From Bradyrhizobium sp. STM 3809 (GTDB lineage Bacteria > Pseudomonadota > Alphaproteobacteria > Rhizobiales > Xanthobacteraceae), in assembly GCF_000239795.1 (NCBI RefSeq), contig NZ_CAFJ01000166.1:1-42441 (forward strand): a stretch of DNA of 42,441 nucleotides, given 5' to 3'. The notes under the pieces were generated by a model, which saw only the letters and a list, made by a program, of their open reading frames with translations, was not told the DNA's origin and did not search any database. Both the position numbers and the translations under genes were made by a program. This document shows positions 1 to 7,676 of this stretch, one piece after another. The first letter of the stretch is position 1; each line of letters opens with the position of its first letter.

Positions 1-2
1 TC

Positions 3-419
3 GCCGACCGCCAGCACGCGCTGCAGGTGATGCAGGCGCTGAAGGGAATCGGCGTCACCGTGGCGATGGACGATTTCGGCACCGGCTATTCGTCGCTGTC
101 GACCTTGCAGGTGTTTCCGTTCGACAAGATCAAGGTCGACAAGAGCTTCATCCAGTCGGTCGAGACCAGCGTGCATGCGGCTGCGATCGTCAAGGCGACC
201 CTGCTGCTCGGCCGCAGCCTGAACATTCCCGTGCTCGCCGAAGGCGTCGAGACCCAGCAGCATCTCGCCTTCCTGCGCGAGGAAGGCTGCGCCAGCGTGC
301 AGGGCTTCCTGTTCGGCAAGCCGATGCCGCACGAGGCGATCAGCCGCATGATCCGGGATGTCGGCATCGCGCAGACGTTAGCCTCGGAAGCGCCGGCCAA
401 GAATGCCGCGGCGGCGTGA
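3..419 (+). CDS. EAL-domain cyclic-di-GMP phosphodiesterase, C-terminal part
   Basis: The reading frame is open from the window edge, so this is the 3' end of a longer gene. The visible 138 residues are the last half of an EAL domain. [10 protein letters not shown], then [10 protein letters not shown], then AEGVET and the [10 protein letters not shown] motif come in the usual order. DDFGTGYS carries the metal-binding acidic pair, and the Lys of KVDKSF and the Glu of EGVE are the usual catalytic and metal-loop residues, so the domain looks intact here. EAL domains hydrolyse cyclic-di-GMP and favour motility over biofilm. The EAL signature itself and any sensor or GGDEF domain lie outside the window. 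The protein ends in an Ala-rich tail. No gene follows for about 400 bp. Confidence 0.9.
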   Translation, partial: ADRQHALQVMQALKGIGVTVAMDDFGTGYSSLSTLQVFPFDKIKVDKSFIQSVETSVHAAAIVKATLLLGRSLNIPVLAEGVETQQHLAFLREEGCASVQGFLFGKPMPHEAISRMIRDVGIAQTLASEAPAKNAAAA

Positions 420-553
420 GCTGCCGGCGGCGCTGCCAGAGCTGAACCGAAACACGAGCCGCCCAAGCGCCCCGACGGACTCGACCGCCTGGGAGGGTCG
501 GGGTCTCCCCTTCGGCGCGTTGCTGACGGCCAGCGGACAGCTCCGGCTTCGCA

Positions 554-666
554 CTCAACCCTCATGGTGAGGAGGCGCGCAGCGCCGTCTCGAACCATGA
601 GGCCGGATCCGGGCCTCGCCCTTCGAGACGCCCGCCTGCGGCGGGCTCCTCAGGGTGAGGGTTGAG
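554..666. repeat. Intergenic palindromic repeat element
   Basis: The ends form a perfect 11-bp inverted repeat (554-564 with 656-666), and the arms continue imperfectly inward around GGTGAGGAG-type and CTCCTCAGG-type blocks. Inside are further GC-rich pieces such as CGTCTCGAACCATGAGG near 586. I recall this style of element as common between genes in Bradyrhizobium and Rhodopseudomonas. It lies in the 396-bp gap at 420-815, where I see nothing else that is convincing. It could fold into a long hairpin and stop or stabilise transcripts coming from either side. Confidence 0.7.
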
Positions 667-815
667 GGTACTCAGTTGGTCTCCAACGGAGCATTTGCGA
701 TTGGCAAGCCGATCGAGCCAACGACGAGCGCTCGTCCCTCTGTCGGCACGCGACGCATGACCACTGCGCCGGGCCGGCGTCGGCGCTCGCCATGACATTC
801 AAAACTCCGCGGCGG

Positions 816-1997
816 TCAGAACGTGCGGATGATCCTGAAATCCAGGCCGTCGGCGGCGGCGAGGTGAATCGCCATGCCGGCGCGGCCGTGGCGGATGGCG
901 ACGTCGCCGCGGGCGGCGGAATAGACGATGTTGCGGCCGGCGGCGGCGAGCGGGCGCAGCGCCAGTGAGCCCGCGCGCTCGGCGGCGGCCTTCAGGAAGC
1001 ACAGGCCTTCGTAGTTCGACTGGCCGACCGAGCCGACCGGCGGCGCGTCCGCGCCGAACCTTGCGGTGTACAGGCTCATGAAGGCGTCATTCGCCGCCGA
1101 GCCGATGCAGTTGAAATAGCCGGAGGCGGAATACAGGTTCTCGGTGTTGTCGGCGCCGATGCCGAGCAGCACGGTTTCGTCCACCGCCCCGGCGAGACGC
1201 AGCGTGGTGGCCGCCAGACCGGATTCGCCGAACGCCCGGTTGAAGGTGATGCTGTCGGTGCCGATCAGCGACACCAGCACCACGTCCGGCCGGGCGGCGC
1301 GGATGCGCGCCAGATGCGCCTCGTGATCGTCGTCGCCGACCGGCACGAACTCCTCGCCGACGACCTGGCCGCCGGCCTCGGTGATGTAGGTCTTGGTCTG
1401 GAGATGCGATTGCCACGGCCAGACATAGTCGCTGCCGATCAGGTACCAGCGCCTGGCGCCCTTGTTCTCCGCCAGCCAGTGAATGGCGGGGCGGGTCTGG
1501 CTGTGCGGCGTCTCGCCGATCGCCATCACGCCCGGGGTGCGCTCGCCGCCTTCATAGACGGGCGTGTAGACGTAGGGGATGCGGCCGCGGGTGAGCCTGC
1601 GCAGCCCCAGCCTCACGGCGCTGATATGCGAGCCCATCACCACGTCGATGTCGTCGAAGTCGAGCGCGTCGCGGGCGCGCGCGACCACCTCCTCCACCGG
1701 ACCGCCGGAATCGTAGAACGACAATTCGATCTCGCGGCCGAGAATGCCGCCGCGGCGGTTGATCTCGGAGACCGCGAGCAGCGCGCTGTTGGTCGCAGCC
1801 GGACCCCAGATGCCCGGCGAGCCGGAGAAGGTGATGAAATTGCCGATGCGCAGCTTGTTGTGCCGGCCGCGCCGCTCGAAGCGATCGGGATCGAGGCGGA
1901 TCAGCGACGTCAGGCCGTCGCGCCGGGGCGGGCTCCTGAACAGCAGGGATGGCGGCAGGTTGAGGCGACCGGCCGTGACGGATCCTGTCGAGAGCAC
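816..1997 (-). CDS. Orphan amide/urea-type substrate-binding protein (AmiC/UrtA-like)
   Basis: The protein has the periplasmic-binding fold of the branched amino acid/amide/urea group. Clear blocks are LRIGNFITFSGSPGIWGPA, INRRGGILGREIEL, then YLIGSDYVWPW and VGQSNYEG. This group includes UrtA and FmdD, which feed ABC importers, and AmiC, a cytoplasmic amide sensor. I chose the GTG at 1997 because AAGGAG lies five bases before it; an ATG at 2048 in the same frame lacks a good ribosome site. The N-terminus is polar and Arg-rich with no signal peptide. No permease or ATPase gene is adjacent. That fits an AmiC-like sensor better than a transporter part, but this is inference. It is divergent from the MarR gene. 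Confidence 0.8.
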   Translation of the reverse strand: MLSTGSVTAGRLNLPPSLLFRSPPRRDGLTSLIRLDPDRFERRGRHNKLRIGNFITFSGSPGIWGPAATNSALLAVSEINRRGGILGREIELSFYDSGGPVEEVVARARDALDFDDIDVVMGSHISAVRLGLRRLTRGRIPYVYTPVYEGGERTPGVMAIGETPHSQTRPAIHWLAENKGARRWYLIGSDYVWPWQSHLQTKTYITEAGGQVVGEEFVPVGDDDHEAHLARIRAARPDVVLVSLIGTDSITFNRAFGESGLAATTLRLAGAVDETVLLGIGADNTENLYSASGYFNCIGSAANDAFMSLYTARFGADAPPVGSVGQSNYEGLCFLKAAAERAGSLALRPLAAAGRNIVYSAARGDVAIRHGRAGMAIHLAAADGLDFRIIRTF

Positions 1998-2096
1998 ACC
2001 CACTCCTTGGCCACAACCGGGGTTGGCCCACTGTGGGCCGGCGGTCATACGCCGTCAAAATCAGCACAGGTTCGGCAAATATCCTATTCGAAAATG

Positions 2097-2108
2097 TTGA
2101 ATGTTCAA
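2097..2108. promoter_or_regulatory. Putative MarR-type operator
   Basis: TTGAA-TG-TTCAA is a perfect 5-2-5 palindrome. It sits in the AT-rich gap between the divergent binding-protein and MarR genes. MarR dimers usually bind short palindromes of this kind in their own promoter, so autoregulation and control of the divergent gene are plausible. The assignment rests on position and symmetry only. Confidence 0.4.
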
Positions 2109-2183
2109 GAATTGGGATGCATATAGATCGGGCAGCAACTGCCGGACAATCATTCAATTCGGGACCCCTGAGCGAAGTTCACC

Positions 2184-2627
2184 GTGGCCAAATCGCCAAA
2201 TCCAAACACACCCCTCACCGAACATCTCGCCTACCTGCTCGCGCAAGCCAACCGGGAGATCAACCGGCAGCTGGAATCGCGCTTGAGCGCGGAGGGCGTG
2301 CCCGTCGAGCAATGGCGCATCCTCAAGGTGCTCTCCGACGGCGAGGGACACTCGATGGGCGACCTCGCCGAGGCGGTGCTGCTGAACCATCCGACCCTGA
2401 CAAAGATGATCGACCGCATGGTGTCGGACTCGCTGGTCTACCGCCGCCAGGACGCCCACGACCGCCGCAAGGTGCTGATGTTCATCAGCGACCGTGGCAA
2501 GGCGCTGTGCAAGCGGCTGAACTCGCTCGCCGCCAGCCAGGAGGCGCATATCCTGGAGAACTACGGCGACAAGGCGACCGGCGAGCTGAAGCGGCTGCTG
2601 GAGAACCTGATCGACGCGGCGAGCTGA
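2184..2627 (+). CDS. MarR-family transcriptional regulator
   Basis: A 147-residue winged-helix protein of normal MarR length. The wing region reads DRMVSDSLVYRRQDAHDRRKVLMFISDRG, which holds the conserved D-x-R-x-x motif of the family. The recognition helix lies just before it (LAEAVLLNHPTLTKMIDRM, about residues 56-74). MarR proteins are dimeric repressors that release DNA on binding small, often aromatic or acyl-CoA, ligands. The start is a GTG. Its neighbours are a divergent amide-type binding protein and a downstream CoA ligase. This suggests control of uptake or activation of an organic acid, as with CouR- or BadR-type regulators, but the ligand cannot be read from sequence. Confidence 0.9.
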   Translation: MAKSPNPNTPLTEHLAYLLAQANREINRQLESRLSAEGVPVEQWRILKVLSDGEGHSMGDLAEAVLLNHPTLTKMIDRMVSDSLVYRRQDAHDRRKVLMFISDRGKALCKRLNSLAASQEAHILENYGDKATGELKRLLENLIDAAS

Positions 2628-2672
2628 GCGGCTCGGGCGTTGCAGGCATTCAGGGCCGAGCTCTATCCTCCG

Positions 2673-2746
2673 GTCATTGCGAGCGCAGCGAAGCAATCCA
2701 GGGTCTCGCCCACCATCCTGGATTGCTTCGCTGCGCTCGCAATGAC
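2673..2746. repeat. Palindromic repeat type A, copy 1
   Basis: A perfect 30-bp inverted repeat (2673-2702 with 2717-2746) with a 14-bp spacer. The arm starts GTCATTGCGAGCGCAGCG. The same arm occurs at 23462-23537. It lies just after the MarR gene and could act as a bidirectional terminator or transcript-stabilising hairpin. Confidence 0.85.
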
Positions 2747-2761
2747 GCGGAGTTCGAAGGC

Positions 2762-2920
2762 CGTAGGGTGGCAAAGGCGCGCCCGGCTTGAGCTGAAGCG
2801 AAGACTGGTGCGCGCGCCGTGCCCACCATTGGCCGATGCACACGTCGATGGACGGTGGGCACGGCGCGTCGACTGAATCCCGCGGAGCAGCACCTGGGAC
2901 GCGCCTTTGCCCACCCTGCG
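2762..2920. repeat. Palindromic repeat type B, copy 1
   Basis: Nested inverted repeats. The outer arms are CGTAGGGTGGCAAAGGCGC at 2762-2780 and its near complement at 2901-2920, differing by one missing G. The inner arms are a perfect 15-bp pair (2813-2827 with 2854-2868). A related element lies at 10221-10360. Copies A and B sit directly next to each other here. Confidence 0.8.
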
Positions 2921-3091
2921 GCATCTCTCCTGCGGCAAATCGGTCTCCTGGCCCGGCAACGCCGGGATAGACGCAAGACGAATCCTCCCTCATCCTGTCA
3001 CCTGACGATCGCGACGAACGGGCCATAGAGCTCGCGCGCGATCACCGGCCCGGCGTGGCCGGACGAGGACCGACACAGGGAGGACAGGCCA

Positions 3092-4999
3092 ATGGGCATG
3101 CATCTGCTCGATCGCGCCATCGGCAGCGACTATCCGACATTCGCCAGCACGGCTGACATCCGCGCCTTCGAGCAGACGCCGTACAGCGAACGCATCGCCG
3201 CGCAGAGTACGTATGACGCTCTGAAATGCGGGGCGTCGGCCAATCCCGATGCGCCGGCGATCCAGTTTCTGCCGAATGCCGATCCGGCCGATGCGCCGGT
3301 CACCATCAGCTATCGCGACTTCATCGCGAAGGTGACGCAGGCGGCCAACATGTTTCATGCGCTCGGCGTCGGCCCCGACGACGTCGTCAGCTTCATGCTG
3401 CCGCTGGTGCCCGAAGCATTCGTCACGCTGTTCGGCGCGGAGGCCGCGGGCATCGCCAATCCCGTCAATCCGCTGCTCGAGCCGCATCAGATCGCCGAGA
3501 TTCTCGATGCCGCCAAGACCAAGGTGCTGGTGGCGCTGGGCCCCCTGCCCGGCACCGACATCTGGCAGAAGGTCGAGAAGGTCCGCGGCGGCCTCAAGCA
3601 CCTCAAGGCGATCGTGCAGGTCCATGGCGGCGGCGGCGACCCGGCCAACGGCATCCACGCCTTCAACGACCTGATCAAGCCGCAGCCGGGCGACCGCCTC
3701 GTCAGCGGGCGGCAGATCAAGGCCAGCGACACCGCGGCCTATTTCCACACCGGCGGCACCACCGGCACGCCGAAGCTGGTGCGGCACAGCCACGGCAACC
3801 AGGTCTACCAGGCCTGGGGGATCAACCTGCTGTTGAAGGCGAAGCCCGGAGCGACGCTGTTGTTCGGCATGCCGCTGTTCCATGTCGGCGGCTCGCTGAC
3901 GCAGGCGCTGCAGACGCTCTCGGCCGGCGGCAGCCTCGTGGTGCTCTCCGGCGCCGGCTGGCGCAATCCGAATGCCGTGCGCAACATCTGGGGCCTGGTC
4001 GAGCGCTTCAAGCCGGAGACGCTGTCGAGCGTGCCGACGGTGCTCGCGGCAACGCTGGCGGTGCCGCAAGGCAGCGCCGATGTTTCCAGCCTGCGCTATG
4101 CCGCTGGCGGCGGCTCGGCGATCCCCGTCGCCGTCGGCCAGGCGATCATGGACAAGCTCAAGCTGCCCGTGCTCGAGGTCTACGGCATGACCGAGACCGC
4201 GAGCGTGCACACCATGGCCTATGCGGACCAGCCGATCCGGCTCGGCTCGGTCGGCCTGCCCCTGCCCTATGCCAAGGTGCGGATCGTCAAGCTCGATGCC
4301 GACGGGGTTTACGAGCGCGACTGCGCGAAAGATGAGATCGGCGTCGTCATCATGGCCGGACCCGGCGTGTTCTCCGGCTATCTCGACGAGGCGCACAACA
4401 AGGGCGCCTTCATCGACGGCCACTGGGTCAATTCCGGCGATCTCGGCCGGCTCGATGCCGACGGCTTTCTCTGGATCACCGGCCGCGCCAAGGACCTGGT
4501 CATCCGCGGCGGCCACAACATCGACCCGGCGCCGATCGAGGACATCCTGTTCCAGCATCCCGCGGTCGGCTTCGCCGCCGTGGTCGGCCAGCCCGACGCC
4601 TACGCCGGCGAGCTGCCGATCGGCTATGTGCAGTTGAAGCCGGGCGCGAGCGTGCAGCCGGGCGAGCTGGAGGACTGGGTGCGCGCGCGCACGCCCGAGC
4701 GCGCCGCCGTGCCGGTGCAGATCATCCCGATCGATCCGATGCCGGTGACCGGCGTCGGCAAGGTGTTCAAGCCGCAGCTGCGCTGGGACGCCGCGACGCG
4801 CGTGTTCACCAAGGTGCTGTCGCAGCTCACCGACCGCGGCATCGACTGCAGCGTCAAGGTCGGCGCCCATGGCAGCCACGGCAGCCTCGCCACGGTGACC
4901 TTGCGGAATGTGCCGGCCGAGCAACGCGAGGCGATCGCAAACGAGGTGCACACGCTGCTGGCGCCATTCGTGATCCGGCATGAGGTGGTTCACGCGTAA
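3092..4999 (+). CDS. Acyl-CoA synthetase (AMP-binding family)
   Basis: A 635-residue member of the ANL superfamily, which activates a carboxylic acid with ATP and joins it to CoA. The P-loop-like motif FHTGGTTGTPKLVRHSH lies near residues 217-233, and YGMTETAS near 364-371. The hinge region NSGDLGRLDADGFLWITGR and the catalytic Lys in PVTGVGKVFKPQ (about 557) follow. All hallmark residues are present. About 70 residues follow the catalytic Lys region, a longer tail than usual. AGGGAGGAC at 3077-3085 gives a strong ribosome site. The substrate cannot be assigned; fatty or cyclic/aromatic acids are possible. The upstream MarR gene may regulate it. Confidence 0.92.
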   Translation: MGMHLLDRAIGSDYPTFASTADIRAFEQTPYSERIAAQSTYDALKCGASANPDAPAIQFLPNADPADAPVTISYRDFIAKVTQAANMFHALGVGPDDVVSFMLPLVPEAFVTLFGAEAAGIANPVNPLLEPHQIAEILDAAKTKVLVALGPLPGTDIWQKVEKVRGGLKHLKAIVQVHGGGGDPANGIHAFNDLIKPQPGDRLVSGRQIKASDTAAYFHTGGTTGTPKLVRHSHGNQVYQAWGINLLLKAKPGATLLFGMPLFHVGGSLTQALQTLSAGGSLVVLSGAGWRNPNAVRNIWGLVERFKPETLSSVPTVLAATLAVPQGSADVSSLRYAAGGGSAIPVAVGQAIMDKLKLPVLEVYGMTETASVHTMAYADQPIRLGSVGLPLPYAKVRIVKLDADGVYERDCAKDEIGVVIMAGPGVFSGYLDEAHNKGAFIDGHWVNSGDLGRLDADGFLWITGRAKDLVIRGGHNIDPAPIEDILFQHPAVGFAAVVGQPDAYAGELPIGYVQLKPGASVQPGELEDWVRARTPERAAVPVQIIPIDPMPVTGVGKVFKPQLRWDAATRVFTKVLSQLTDRGIDCSVKVGAHGSHGSLATVTLRNVPAEQREAIANEVHTLLAPFVIRHEVVHA

Positions 5000-5017
5000 G
5001 CCGAAAGCTTCAGAAGG

Positions 5018-5035
5018 TTCCGTAATTTTACGGAA
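5018..5035. promoter_or_regulatory. Perfect 18-bp palindrome before the barrel gene
   Basis: TTCCGTAA-TT-TTACGGAA is an 8-2-8 inverted repeat, 19 bp after the synthetase stop and 74 bp before the barrel start. A second, weaker 5-7-5 inverted repeat (GTAAC...GTTAC, 5048-5064) follows. It is AT-rich in the middle and has no T-tract, so an operator is more likely than a terminator. No regulator can be named. Confidence 0.45.
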
Positions 5036-5108
5036 TGTTGCTGGGCAGTAACATACAGCGTTACCTCCAAATGCTACAACCTCAGCGTGATTGCTGGGGG
5101 TTTTGTCA

Positions 5109-5840
5109 ATGCGTAACACGATCATGTTGAGCGCGGCGGTGATGATCATCTCCACCGCCGCGGCCTTCGCCGCCGATCTTCCCATGGCCGTCAAGGCTCC
5201 CGTCGCCGCCGCACCGGTCAGCTGGACCGGCTGCTTTGCCGGCGGACATCTCGGGGGTGCCGTCAGCGACGACACGTCGACCAATGCTCTCGGCCGCTCG
5301 ATCAACTACCAGGCCACGGGGTTCGTCGGCGGCGGCCAGATCGGCTGCGACTACCAGTTTGCGCCGAACTGGGTGATTGGCGGCGAAGGCCGCGCCGCAT
5401 GGACCAGCCTTGAGACCACGCGCAATGAGTTCGTGAGATTCCCGGGGCTGGGCGGATTGCTGGTGCCGTCTCAACTCCGCATCCGGAACGACTTTCTGGC
5501 ATCGGTGACGGGCCGCCTCGGTTACGTCTATGCCGCGACGTGGCTGGTTTACGCCCGGGGTGGCGCCGCATGGACGCGCGAAAAGCTCGATGACGCCTTT
5601 GTCAGCCCGAACGCAGGTGTGTTCACCGATCCGAGCGTGACGACGACCCGCACCGGGTGGACCGCGGGCGCCGGCGTGGAGTGGGCCTTCGCGGCGAATT
5701 GGTCGGCGAATGTCGAATACAACTACTATGATTTCGGCACCAAGAGCCTGCTTCTGACGAGCCCGACCAATCGCGTGACCTTCGCCGGCTTCAAGGACAC
5801 CATCCATGCCGCGACAATCGGGGTGAACTACCATTTTTGA
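5109..5840 (+). CDS. Outer-membrane beta-barrel protein (Omp25/opacity-like)
   Basis: A signal peptide MRNTIMLSAAVMIISTAAAFA is followed by ADLP, the typical mature start of small alphaproteobacterial barrels. WTGCFAGGHLGG and later GQIGCDYQF, then NWSANVEYNYYDFG and the end TIGVNYHF match the repeated strand pattern of this family. The last residue is Phe, the usual BAM recognition signal. The 243-residue length is normal. The ATG at 5109 is preferred because GGGGGT lies eight bases before it; a TTG at 5091 is in frame but less likely. It probably sits in the outer membrane as an abundant structural or pore protein. No partner gene is adjacent. Confidence 0.88.
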   Translation: MRNTIMLSAAVMIISTAAAFAADLPMAVKAPVAAAPVSWTGCFAGGHLGGAVSDDTSTNALGRSINYQATGFVGGGQIGCDYQFAPNWVIGGEGRAAWTSLETTRNEFVRFPGLGGLLVPSQLRIRNDFLASVTGRLGYVYAATWLVYARGGAAWTREKLDDAFVSPNAGVFTDPSVTTTRTGWTAGAGVEWAFAANWSANVEYNYYDFGTKSLLLTSPTNRVTFAGFKDTIHAATIGVNYHF

Positions 5841-5931
5841 TCGCGACAGACGATGCTGTCTCGCCGGTTGAACGAGACGGCGGTCCTCTGCCGGGATGAC
5901 AGCGCGCCGTGACGATCTCCCGGCTGGGAAG

Positions 5932-6402
5932 ATGAATCCGATTGGCATCACCATCGCGGCCGAAGATGCCAGGCAGGCCGACGTGGCGGCCCTTATGGAG
6001 GAGGCCGACGACTATCTGCGGACGTTGTACCCAGCTCAAGGCAACCGTCCCGTCGACGTCGACGCGCTGTCGGCGCCCGGGGTTGCTTTTCTGGCGGCCC
6101 GTCGCAACGGATCGCTGCTCGGCTCGGTTGCCCTCCGGCCGATTGGTCCGGGGCATGCCGAGATCAAGCGACTGTTCGTGCAAGAAGCGGCGCGCGGCTG
6201 TGGGCTCGGACGCAGGCTCCTCGCGACGCTGGAAAGCGAGGCCAGGCTGCGCGGCATCGACCGCGTCAGCCTCGAAGTGGGAATCAAGCAGCCTCAGGCG
6301 ATCCGGCTCTATCGGAGCTTCGGCTATCGGGATTGCGGCCCGTTCGGCACCTACCGCCTCGACCCGCTCAGCCTGTTCATGACCAAACGATTGGCGCCTT
6401 GA
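5932..6402 (+). CDS. GNAT-family N-acetyltransferase
   Basis: The acetyl-CoA binding core is visible as IKRLFVQEAARGCGLGRRLL, carrying the Q/R-x-x-G-x-G/A pattern. It is followed by GVNxA-like VGIKQPQAIRLYRSFGY and the closing DPLSLFMTKRL strand. Members transfer an acetyl group from acetyl-CoA to an amine; the acceptor is unknown. I chose the ATG at 5932; an in-frame ATG at 5896 adds 12 residues and cannot be excluded. It converges on the glycerophosphodiesterase gene, with 40 bp between the stops. Confidence 0.88.
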   Translation: MNPIGITIAAEDARQADVAALMEEADDYLRTLYPAQGNRPVDVDALSAPGVAFLAARRNGSLLGSVALRPIGPGHAEIKRLFVQEAARGCGLGRRLLATLESEARLRGIDRVSLEVGIKQPQAIRLYRSFGYRDCGPFGTYRLDPLSLFMTKRLAP

Positions 6403-6442
6403 GCAGGTCGCGCGGCCTGGCTCGGAAAGAATTGAGACGACC

Positions 6443-7471
6443 CTATTTCTCCGGCAGCCCCGGCGCCAGCCGCTGAATGTGCAGTTGCCCCATGGGCTTC
6501 ACGAGCCCCTTGTCTGCCGCCACCTGGCGCAGGAGATTCGGCCAGTCGGAAATGATGCCGTCGACACCGATGTCGATCAGTTGAGCCATGTCCTCGGGCT
6601 TGTTGACGGTCCACACCACCACCTGAAGACCGAGCGCATGCGCCTCGCTGATCAGCTCCGGCGTGACCTCGGTGTAGTAGGGCGACCACACCTTGCCGCC
6701 GGCCGTGTGGATCGTGCGCGGCAGCGATTGGCCGTGATCGGCGGGATTGAACCCGGCGGTCCAGCGAGTGGCTTCGGTCAATGACACTGTCGGCGTCTTG
6801 CCGCCGACGCGCGACAAATAGACTGTGGGGATCCGAGGCGCGCGCTGCTGCACCAGTTGCAGGATGCGCCAGTCGAACGACTGGATCATGACCCGGTCGG
6901 CGAAGTGCTCGGCCGCGATCAGGTCGAGCAGGAGGCTGACGAAACGCTCGGGATCCGGCGCTTCACTGGGAAAGGCGGGATCGAGCTTGGTCTCGATGTT
7001 GAGACGCACCTGGTCTTTGCCGGAGCGCCTGACGAGATCGATGACCTGCTTCAACGTCGGAATCCGGGGTGACGGAAACAATTCGCCGGTGAGCACCCTC
7101 TGCTCCGGAAACTGCTTGGCATAGTCGCTGCCCGGCCTGATCTGCCCGACATCGTAGGACTGCACCTCTGCAAGCGGCAGGTCGATCAGCAGCGGCCCGG
7201 GCGGGGCCACGTAATGGCCGAGGGCATCGCGGGCGAGATCGGGATTGAGCCGCCGTTCGTGCGAGACCACCAGCACGCCGTCGCGGGTGACCCCGACATC
7301 GAGTTCGAGCGTGTCCACGCGAAGCGCCAGCGCGACTGTGAACGCCTGCAGCGTGTTCTCCGGATGGAGCGCGCGCCCGCCACGGTGCGCCTCGATGTCG
7401 AACGCGAGGCCCGGGCAGCTGATGCCGCAGAGCAGGAGAGCCGCGCAGAGGGACCGAGACAAGGGCTGCAT
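6443..7471 (-). CDS. Exported glycerophosphodiester phosphodiesterase
   Basis: A TIM-barrel GDPD. The N-terminal MQPLSRSLCAALLLCGISC segment is a signal peptide ending near ALAF-type residues. The catalytic signature follows at once: IEAHRGGRALHPENTLQAF (catalytic His with Arg and the Glu of PENT) and LELDVGVTRDGVLVVSHE (metal Glu/Asp and second His). The C-terminal VVWTVNKPEDM and GVDGIISDWP are typical. It cleaves glycerophosphodiesters from lipid breakdown into glycerol-3-phosphate and an alcohol, probably in the periplasm. At 342 residues it is of normal size for exported members. The gene is divergent from the FAD monooxygenase. Confidence 0.92.
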   Translation of the reverse strand: MQPLSRSLCAALLLCGISCPGLAFDIEAHRGGRALHPENTLQAFTVALALRVDTLELDVGVTRDGVLVVSHERRLNPDLARDALGHYVAPPGPLLIDLPLAEVQSYDVGQIRPGSDYAKQFPEQRVLTGELFPSPRIPTLKQVIDLVRRSGKDQVRLNIETKLDPAFPSEAPDPERFVSLLLDLIAAEHFADRVMIQSFDWRILQLVQQRAPRIPTVYLSRVGGKTPTVSLTEATRWTAGFNPADHGQSLPRTIHTAGGKVWSPYYTEVTPELISEAHALGLQVVVWTVNKPEDMAQLIDIGVDGIISDWPNLLRQVAADKGLVKPMGQLHIQRLAPGLPEK

Positions 7472-7676
7472 GGCACCAGTCTACCACGCCGGCGCGTCAG
7501 GCCCATTCCTCTTGTTTCCGCTGCCCTTCTGAACTAGGCCTTTACCATGAGACCAGCCGACAAGGCTGGCCAGGAGGCATCGAGGGGAGGCGATCCGCAC
7601 ACGCAGCAAACGCCGTGCCTGCATCCCCTTTTCGGCCTCTCTCTCCGGTTTCTCTTGAGTTCACGCGCGACGGACC

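Noticed and set aside
2990..5305. 771-residue open frame on the minus strand opposite the acyl-CoA synthetase
   Set aside because: It is an antisense shadow with low-complexity Arg/Ala/Asp content and no ribosome site; the plus strand has full ANL motifs.
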